NCBI GenBank assembly: GCA_021803035.1
Contig: JAJZME010000059.1
Location: forward strand, 186,001 to 250,000
Length of the DNA stretch: 64,000 bases
Source: Acidobacteriota bacterium
GTDB lineage: Bacteria; Acidobacteriota; Terriglobia; Terriglobales; Acidobacteriaceae
Reading direction: 5' to 3'
In this document: in pieces, positions 58,816-64,000 of the stretch
Layout: each line of letters begins with the position of its first letter
How positions within the stretch are numbered: the stretch's first letter is position 1
Notes under the pieces: model-generated
What the model was told of the DNA's origin: nothing
The model's input: only the letters and a program-made list of their open reading frames with translations
Databases searched by the model: none
Made by a program: the position numbers and the translations under genes

Positions 58816-60552
58816 ATGGCAATGAGGCTAACTGGTCGCAATATAGTCGTTGCAATCCTGGGTTGTGGGCTGCTAGTGACGCCCGCGATCGCCCACAAGA
58901 AGCAGCCCCGGCACTTCCGGGAGAAGGGCAGACAAGCCGCCAGCCAGGACAAGAACGCCAATCCGCTCGACCGGCCGCTTTCGCCCCAGCAGGAGCTGAA
59001 GCAGGAAAAGGCACTCGAGATGGAGTTAAAGGGGCCTTATAAGGAATGGCTGGACCAGGACGTGGTCTATATTATTACCCCCCAGGAACGCAAAGCCTTC
59101 CTCAGCCTGACCAACGACGAGGAGCGTAACGCCTTCATCGAACAGTTCTGGCGCCGGCGCAACCCGAACCCCGGCGATCCGGAAAATATGGCGCGCGTCG
59201 AACACTATGAGCGCATCGCCTATGCCAACGAGCACTTTTCCGACGGCGAACCAGGATGGAAGACCGATCGCGGACGCATTTACATCGAGTGGGGTCCACC
59301 CAACTCCATCGATCGCAATGCCGGCGGATACTATCAGCGCCCCTTTAACGAGGGCGGCGGCTCCACGGACAGCTATCCCTTCCAGGTATGGCACTATAAC
59401 TACCTTCCCGGCATCGGCGAGAACGTCAACATTACATTTGTTGACCAATGCATGTGCGGCGACTACCAGTTCACGCTCGACCCGCAGCAAAAGGACGCGC
59501 TTCTCCACGTCCCGAACGCCGGCCTCACGACCTGGGAGGAGATGCACGGCGGAAACAAAGACGACCGCTTCGATAACTGCTCCGGCGTTACCTATTGCGG
59601 CGGCGGACCGGAAGGCAAGATGGCGCAGGCGAAGGAGTTCGACCGCATCGAAATGGCGGCCAAGCTCTTTGCGCCTCCTCCACAGCAGTTCAAGGATCTG
59701 GATGCATTCGTCACCCAACATAAAGTGATAACCGGCACCATCCTGCCGTTTAATGTGCAAACGGACTTCGTCAGGGTAACCTCCGATATGGATCTGGTGC
59801 CGGTGACTCTCCAGTTTGACAATCGCGATATCACCTTTGTTACGCGCGATGGCGTCTCCACGGGAGAACTCGACATCCTGGGCCGCTTCACCACCCTCAG
59901 CGACCGGACTGTCCAGACCTTCGAAGACCAGGTCGAAATCCAGGAACCGGCCGAACTGCTGCAGCAGAAACTCAAAGCAAAGTCGGTTTATTGGAAGGCC
60001 ATCCCGCTTCCGCCCGGCCTGTACCGTCTCGATATAGTCGTCAAGGACGTGAACAACCCAACGCACATGGGTATCTTTGGACGCGGCATCAACGTGCCCC
60101 AGTACCACAACGAATTGCTCGGCACTTCAACCCTGATTCTTGCCGATCTGATGCACAAGGTCCCTTCGAGCAATATCGGCGGCGGCAGCTTTGTTATCGG
60201 CGACATGTTTGTCCGGCCGAGGGTCGCCAGCGGTTTTGCAAAGCCGCCTGTTTTCAAACAAAATCAGCCTCTGAACTTCTGGATGCAGGTCTACAACCTG
60301 GGCATCAACCGCGCCACCATGAGCAACAACGCCACGGTCACCTACGAGGTCACCGACGCCAAGAACGGCGATGTGCTGCTGACGCAGCAACTGCAATCGT
60401 CGAAGTTGAACCCACACAGCGACGAATTAACTGTGGATAAAACTTTGCCGATTGCAGGGCTTCCTCCAGGAAAATACAACGTGACGATCAAGGTAAACGA
60501 CAAAATTTCAAAGCAGGACATTGCACAATCGGCGCCTTTTATCGTCGAATAG
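58816..60552 (+). CDS. GWxTD domain-containing protein
   Basis: A 578-residue secreted protein with an N-terminal signal or anchor (about residues 8-27) and the defining motif GWKTDRGRIYIEWGPPNSID near residue 153, preceded by FLSLTNDEERNAFIEQFWRR. The C-terminal half has Ig-like strands (NVTIKVNDKISKQDIAQSA). GWxTD proteins are widespread in Acidobacteriota and Bacteroidota; their function is unknown. CAGGAG lies before the ATG. The beta-barrel gene follows after about 105 bases and may be co-transcribed. Confidence 0.92.
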   Translation: MAMRLTGRNIVVAILGCGLLVTPAIAHKKQPRHFREKGRQAASQDKNANPLDRPLSPQQELKQEKALEMELKGPYKEWLDQDVVYIITPQERKAFLSLTNDEERNAFIEQFWRRRNPNPGDPENMARVEHYERIAYANEHFSDGEPGWKTDRGRIYIEWGPPNSIDRNAGGYYQRPFNEGGGSTDSYPFQVWHYNYLPGIGENVNITFVDQCMCGDYQFTLDPQQKDALLHVPNAGLTTWEEMHGGNKDDRFDNCSGVTYCGGGPEGKMAQAKEFDRIEMAAKLFAPPPQQFKDLDAFVTQHKVITGTILPFNVQTDFVRVTSDMDLVPVTLQFDNRDITFVTRDGVSTGELDILGRFTTLSDRTVQTFEDQVEIQEPAELLQQKLKAKSVYWKAIPLPPGLYRLDIVVKDVNNPTHMGIFGRGINVPQYHNELLGTSTLILADLMHKVPSSNIGGGSFVIGDMFVRPRVASGFAKPPVFKQNQPLNFWMQVYNLGINRATMSNNATVTYEVTDAKNGDVLLTQQLQSSKLNPHSDELTVDKTLPIAGLPPGKYNVTIKVNDKISKQDIAQSAPFIVE

Positions 60553-60657
60553 TAAACATCCCGCGCAAGCAGGCCAGCCAAACGTAGATTTGGGGACTTT
60601 GCGGGTCTGATTGAGAGATTAAAGCCAGGGCGCAGCTGGGTCGTAAAGAACGAAGTG

Positions 60658-62355
60658 ATGAAGCGCAGGAATTATTTGGCGTGCTTGACCATGCTGATCG
60701 TCTTGAGCGCTGTTCCCCTCTACGGAGCGACGCCGGCATCGGTTTCAGGGTTGGTGCGCAATGAGGCCGGAGTGCCCCAGATTGGGGCAATTGTGCAACT
60801 GCTCCGCCCTGACTTCAGCGTGGTGGCTACCGTTTATACCGACGACAATGGCCATTTCAAGTTTGATCCGGTTGCACCAGGCCGGTATGAACTGAAAGCC
60901 ATGGCTATGTCCTTCCTGCCGTCGCTGCGCGAAAATGTCCACGTTCGCCACGCAAACGCCGTTGTCGATCTGACATTAAGCACGCTCTACGAAGCCATTC
61001 AGTGGCTGCCATCAAAGCCCCGCTCGATCAACGCGCAACAGGACGATTGGGCCTGGACGCTGCGCTCGGCCGCCGACCGGCCTCTGCTTCGCTGGGTGGG
61101 CTCCGGGCCGTTGGTGGTTGTCGATAACGGCTCCGGAGCGGCGCCCAGGCTGAAAACCCGCCTTATGACCACTGGAGCCACCGGAACCTTTGGGGAGAAC
61201 GGTCCGCGCTACACGGCAGCCATCGAGGACGCGCTGAACGGCAGCAGTAAGCTTTTGGCGCGGGTGAACTTTGCTCCCAACAGCACCGGGGGCATGGAAT
61301 CGATGCTGGGCTTCCGCCAGGATCTCGGCTATGCCGGCTCAATGCAAACCGTGGCTGCCCTGTCGATGCACCCTGACATGAGCGTCGGCCAGGGTCAAGG
61401 CTTCAATGAGGCCGCCTTACGTTCCAGTGAATTCATGAATTTCGGTCCGAACCTGAACGCCGAAGTGGGCGGGACGGAGGTATTTGCCCACATCGGCGGC
61501 GCCGCGTCGAATACCGTGACGACTACTCTGCCCTATGCCCAGGTGAATTGGATCGCAGGCGATACGACCATCGGCTACCGCATGGCCACGATGGTTCCGA
61601 ATCCGCTGGATGTGGACGAAACCGCAACCGAAGCCGCACTTCCCATTGTTTCCGCGAGCAACGGCAAGCTGGCAGTGGAGCATGGCATGCATCAGGAGAT
61701 TTCCTGGGAGCGCCAGACCAGCAATTCCAGCATGGCGGTGGTGATTTACTCCGACAGCATCCAGAACCCGGCGCTCGAGGCCCTGAGCCAGTTTGGCAGC
61801 GGCAATCCGGCAGCGCCGCTTGCGACTTCCGCACTGGTCGACCAAAACAGCGGACTGCTGCTCGCCTCCGGACCAGCCTATTCCAGCTCCGGCGTTGAGG
61901 CCACCGTCGAGCGGCGCCTGCCGGGAGACAACGATGTTCGGCTCACCTACGCCAGCGGCAAGGCTCTGGTGATGCCCGCCTCGGCCCAGCCGGTCACCCT
62001 TTTGCGCGCCGTCGCCTCGGCGCAGGCACGTCCGGCACAGATGTACACGCTCGCCCTGGCTGGAACGCTCAACGAAACGGCCACACGCTGGCAAGCCAGC
62101 TACCAGTGGCAGGCCAGCAACACCATTACCGCAGTTGCTCCTTACGCCATGGATGCCGTCGGCCCTTATTTGAATATCTATGTGCGCCAGCCCATCCGCT
62201 TGCGCTGCAGCGGAGCGTGCGGCATCGACGCCCTGATCGACGTAAGCAACCTGCTCGCCGAAGGGTATCGGCCCTATCTGTTGAGCGACGGTTCCGTGGT
62301 TCTCTTCGCCCAGGGTCCGCGCTGCATCCGCGGCGGCCTTGCTTTCACCTTCTAA
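60658..62355 (+). CDS. carboxypeptidase-regulatory domain plus beta-barrel protein
   Basis: A 565-residue outer-membrane protein. After a signal peptide (to about residue 24) comes one carboxypeptidase-regulatory-like domain (VSGLVRNEAGVPQIGAIVQL ... DDNGHFKFDPVAPGRYELKA, both in part). The rest alternates like a beta-barrel and ends with aromatic Phe (GGLAFTF). A TonB box or a plug domain was not recognised, so it is not a standard TonB-dependent receptor. GTG 60655 or ATG 60658 can start it. Its place next to the GWxTD gene suggests a joint envelope role. Confidence 0.78.
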   Translation: MKRRNYLACLTMLIVLSAVPLYGATPASVSGLVRNEAGVPQIGAIVQLLRPDFSVVATVYTDDNGHFKFDPVAPGRYELKAMAMSFLPSLRENVHVRHANAVVDLTLSTLYEAIQWLPSKPRSINAQQDDWAWTLRSAADRPLLRWVGSGPLVVVDNGSGAAPRLKTRLMTTGATGTFGENGPRYTAAIEDALNGSSKLLARVNFAPNSTGGMESMLGFRQDLGYAGSMQTVAALSMHPDMSVGQGQGFNEAALRSSEFMNFGPNLNAEVGGTEVFAHIGGAASNTVTTTLPYAQVNWIAGDTTIGYRMATMVPNPLDVDETATEAALPIVSASNGKLAVEHGMHQEISWERQTSNSSMAVVIYSDSIQNPALEALSQFGSGNPAAPLATSALVDQNSGLLLASGPAYSSSGVEATVERRLPGDNDVRLTYASGKALVMPASAQPVTLLRAVASAQARPAQMYTLALAGTLNETATRWQASYQWQASNTITAVAPYAMDAVGPYLNIYVRQPIRLRCSGACGIDALIDVSNLLAEGYRPYLLSDGSVVLFAQGPRCIRGGLAFTF

Positions 62356-62584
62356 CCACGGCGAACTACTCCTTCGCGCACGGCAGAGTGCCCTGCCTGT
62401 GCCTCGAAGGACGCCGCCGCTCCTCGGCAGCGTCCTGTTGCCTGCACGGCTGCATCATTTCCGAGTGCGCCGCACGGAACTCCGCCGCGGCTTGCAAACA
62501 ATGTCCCGGATGAACACAGCGAATCAGGAGTAATCTTTTCTCCGCCAGCCCTCGTTCTTTACGCTTCCGGAGAAGGGAGAATCT

Positions 62585-63355
62585 ATGGCTGAACGAAAGC
62601 GGAGGATTCGGCAGGCGGTCTGCCGTTGGTGCTATCCGCAGATTCCGCTGGACGACTTATGCATGGCCGCGGCGCGCATCGGGCTTCTGGGCATCGACCT
62701 GCTTCAGCCCGAGGAATATGAAGTGCCGCAAAGATATGGGCTGATTTGCACCTTGGGCTACGCCGGCGGCGGCGAAATTGCCGAAGGGCTGAACCGCACC
62801 GAACACCACGCCACCATCGAAGCGGCATTGCGCAGGAATATCCCGCTGGCCGCAAAAGCCGGGGTGCCCAATGTCGTCACCTTCTCAGGAAACCGCAACG
62901 GCATCTCCGACGAGGAAGGCGCGCGCCACACCATCGCCGGCCTCAGGCGAGTCAGGCAGATCGCCGAGGATCACGGCGTGACCATCTGCCTGGAGTTACT
63001 GAACAGCAAGGTGGACCACGCCGACTACATGGCCGACCATACCTCCTGGGGAGCGCGCGTGGTGCGGGAAGTGAATTCGCCCAACGTGAAGCTGCTTTAT
63101 GACATCTACCACATGCAGATCATGGAAGGCGACCTGATTGCGACGATTCGCGATAACATCGCATGGATCGGGCACTTTCACACCGGCGGCGTCCCCGGCC
63201 GGCATGAGCTTGACGATGTGCAGGAGGTACAGTGGGACGGCGTCATGCGCACCGTCGCCGCCACCGGCTTCACCGGCTACGTAGCGCACGAATTCTTGCC
63301 CCTGCGCGATCCGCTCACCAGCCTGCGCGCCGCGGCTGAACTATGCGACGTATGA
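62585..63355 (+). CDS. Hydroxypyruvate isomerase-like TIM-barrel protein
   Basis: A 256-residue TIM-barrel sugar-phosphate isomerase/epimerase of the Hyi type. Metal ligands are visible in strand-end motifs: Glu in TICLELLNSKVDHADY, Asp and His in KLLYDIYHMQIMEGD, His in IGHFHTGGVPGRHELD and Glu in YVAHEFLP. Likely reaction: hydroxypyruvate to tartronate semialdehyde, but the substrate is inferred from family. AGGGAG lies before the ATG at 62585. Unlike classical hyi operons no gcl or glxR is adjacent. Confidence 0.85.
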   Translation: MAERKRRIRQAVCRWCYPQIPLDDLCMAAARIGLLGIDLLQPEEYEVPQRYGLICTLGYAGGGEIAEGLNRTEHHATIEAALRRNIPLAAKAGVPNVVTFSGNRNGISDEEGARHTIAGLRRVRQIAEDHGVTICLELLNSKVDHADYMADHTSWGARVVREVNSPNVKLLYDIYHMQIMEGDLIATIRDNIAWIGHFHTGGVPGRHELDDVQEVQWDGVMRTVAATGFTGYVAHEFLPLRDPLTSLRAAAELCDV

Positions 63356-63445
63356 GTCTTTCTCGCCTCTCTTGCACAGATTATTCGCATCGCCACGGAG
63401 ATGGCGAAGTTATGAAAGCGCCCTGGCCTGCTGGAAAAGTGCTGC

Positions 63446-63724
63446 TCAGTCGATGTGCGGCGTGCCTCTGCGCAGAAGAAAACCCGCGGCGCCGACGATG
63501 GCGACGATGATCAGAGCAAGGATGAAGTAATAAAGCAGGGGATGCTTCCAGCCCAGGGAATAGGTCAGATCGCGGCCCACCCATGCCAGAAAGACCACCG
63601 CAATCAGCGCCAATTGGGCCGCGAGAGCGAGAAATGTGTGGCCCACATCGCGCCGTTTGGCAAGCGCCGCCACCTGCCCGGGAGTCAGGTTGCGCGTTTC
63701 GTCAGGAAGCGAACTCTTCGCCAT
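63446..63724 (-). CDS. small two-helix membrane protein, hypothetical
   Basis: A 92-residue protein with a polar N-terminus (SSLPDETRNLTPGQVAALAK) and two membrane helices (about 30-50 and 62-84), ending RRGTPHID. The start ATG at 63724 has AAGGAG 7 bases upstream, so the much longer upstream frame is rejected. I do not recognise the family. It faces the hyi-like gene tail to tail. Confidence 0.7.
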   Translation of the reverse strand: MAKSSLPDETRNLTPGQVAALAKRRDVGHTFLALAAQLALIAVVFLAWVGRDLTYSLGWKHPLLYYFILALIIVAIVGAAGFLLRRGTPHID

Positions 63725-63884
63725 GCGTTGCTCCTTGCAGGCTTCGTTTGTCCACACCGGCCCGCCGTTCCTCTTCGATTCAAACACAGACCCGCGCCCT
63801 GCGCCAGCACGCCGATTTCCGCCGGCCTTTCCTCCGGCGAGCCGTGTCTCCGCGCCAGGCGGGCGCCAGACTGCAATATCGCCG

Positions 63885-64000
63885 CTACCGGGGCGGATAC
63901 CCCGCCGACTGGAGGTACAAGACCTGCTTGCCGGCGGCAAGCTTGATGGCGCCCGCCACATCCTGCCCATGGGCGGTATAGAACCACGCATTCAATCCCT
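63885..64000 (-). CDS. C-terminal fragment of a gene cut by the right edge
   Basis: The last 37 codons of a minus-strand frame are visible, with AWFYTAHGQDVAGAIKLAAG and LYLQSAGYPPR before the TAG at 63885-63887. The sequence looks protein-like, but the family cannot be named from this piece. It lies 160 bases upstream of the small membrane protein on the same strand. Confidence 0.4.
   Translation of the reverse strand, partial: GLNAWFYTAHGQDVAGAIKLAAGKQVLYLQSAGYPPR

Noticed and set aside
60430-60440. DnaA box (TGTGGATAA)
   Set aside because: It is a single copy inside the GWxTD coding sequence, far from dnaA, and expected by chance.

Overview
This 64 kb window is GC-rich, densely packed chromosomal DNA that most resembles a member of the Acidobacteriota (class Terriglobia, Acidobacteriaceae-like). 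The assignment rests on the gene content: a giant secreted BNR-propeller protein with ASH (choice-of-anchor D) repeats, a GWxTD protein next to a carboxypeptidase-regulatory/beta-barrel protein, a large PIG-L deacetylase, poly-proline TonB, and many secreted proteins without close model-organism relatives. No 16S rRNA or tRNA was found, so the taxonomy is inference.

Layout. 1-5160: a minus-strand tonB-exbB-exbD energy-transduction operon (exbD cut by the left edge), then yajC-secD-secF. 5161-15612: a structured leader, small hypothetical genes, gatC-gatA, the 1753-residue secreted protein and a class II photolyase. 15967-24192: plus-strand genes, namely a 54-residue membrane peptide translationally coupled to a divergent Amt ammonium channel, a zinc-ribbon membrane protein, hemB, an NhaD-type antiporter, an AzgA-type purine permease, a plant-type glutaminyl cyclotransferase and a membrane-anchored hypothetical. 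24239-27786: a strong hairpin, pyruvate phosphate dikinase and a STAS protein. 28029-32532: queG, a cold-shock protein, a YihY-like membrane protein, a repeat-rich spacer, yggS and a DUF167 gene. 32664-37402: an envelope/stress neighbourhood (HtrA protease, PRC-barrel protein, tandem Usp, site-2 protease with CBS domains).

37592-42794 is the classical origin-type locus: dnaA on the minus strand diverging from rpmH-rnpA-yidD-yidC, then rplS. No clear DnaA-box cluster was seen and dnaN is not next to dnaA. 42903-49190: a secreted protein with a CxxCH motif, rnhB, a regulatory-domain lipoprotein, msrP-msrQ (periplasmic methionine sulfoxide repair) and an APC permease. 49231-54388: PIG-L deacetylase and a coiled-coil porin. 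55318-64000: dapD, an ABC ATPase plus MacA-type adaptor without a permease, the GWxTD/beta-barrel pair, a hydroxypyruvate-isomerase-like TIM barrel, a small membrane protein and a cut gene at the right edge.

Most of the window is core housekeeping plus envelope biology. No prophage, insertion sequence, CRISPR array or classical defence island was recognised. The more unusual items are the Amt/mini-protein pair, the C-terminal architecture of the giant protein, a ten-copy octamer repeat abutting msrQ, an eroded VapB-like antitoxin start next to G-rich direct repeats, an adaptor/ATPase pair without permease, and possible leaderless promoters at hemB and rnhB. All function calls come from reading the sequence; no database search was run.
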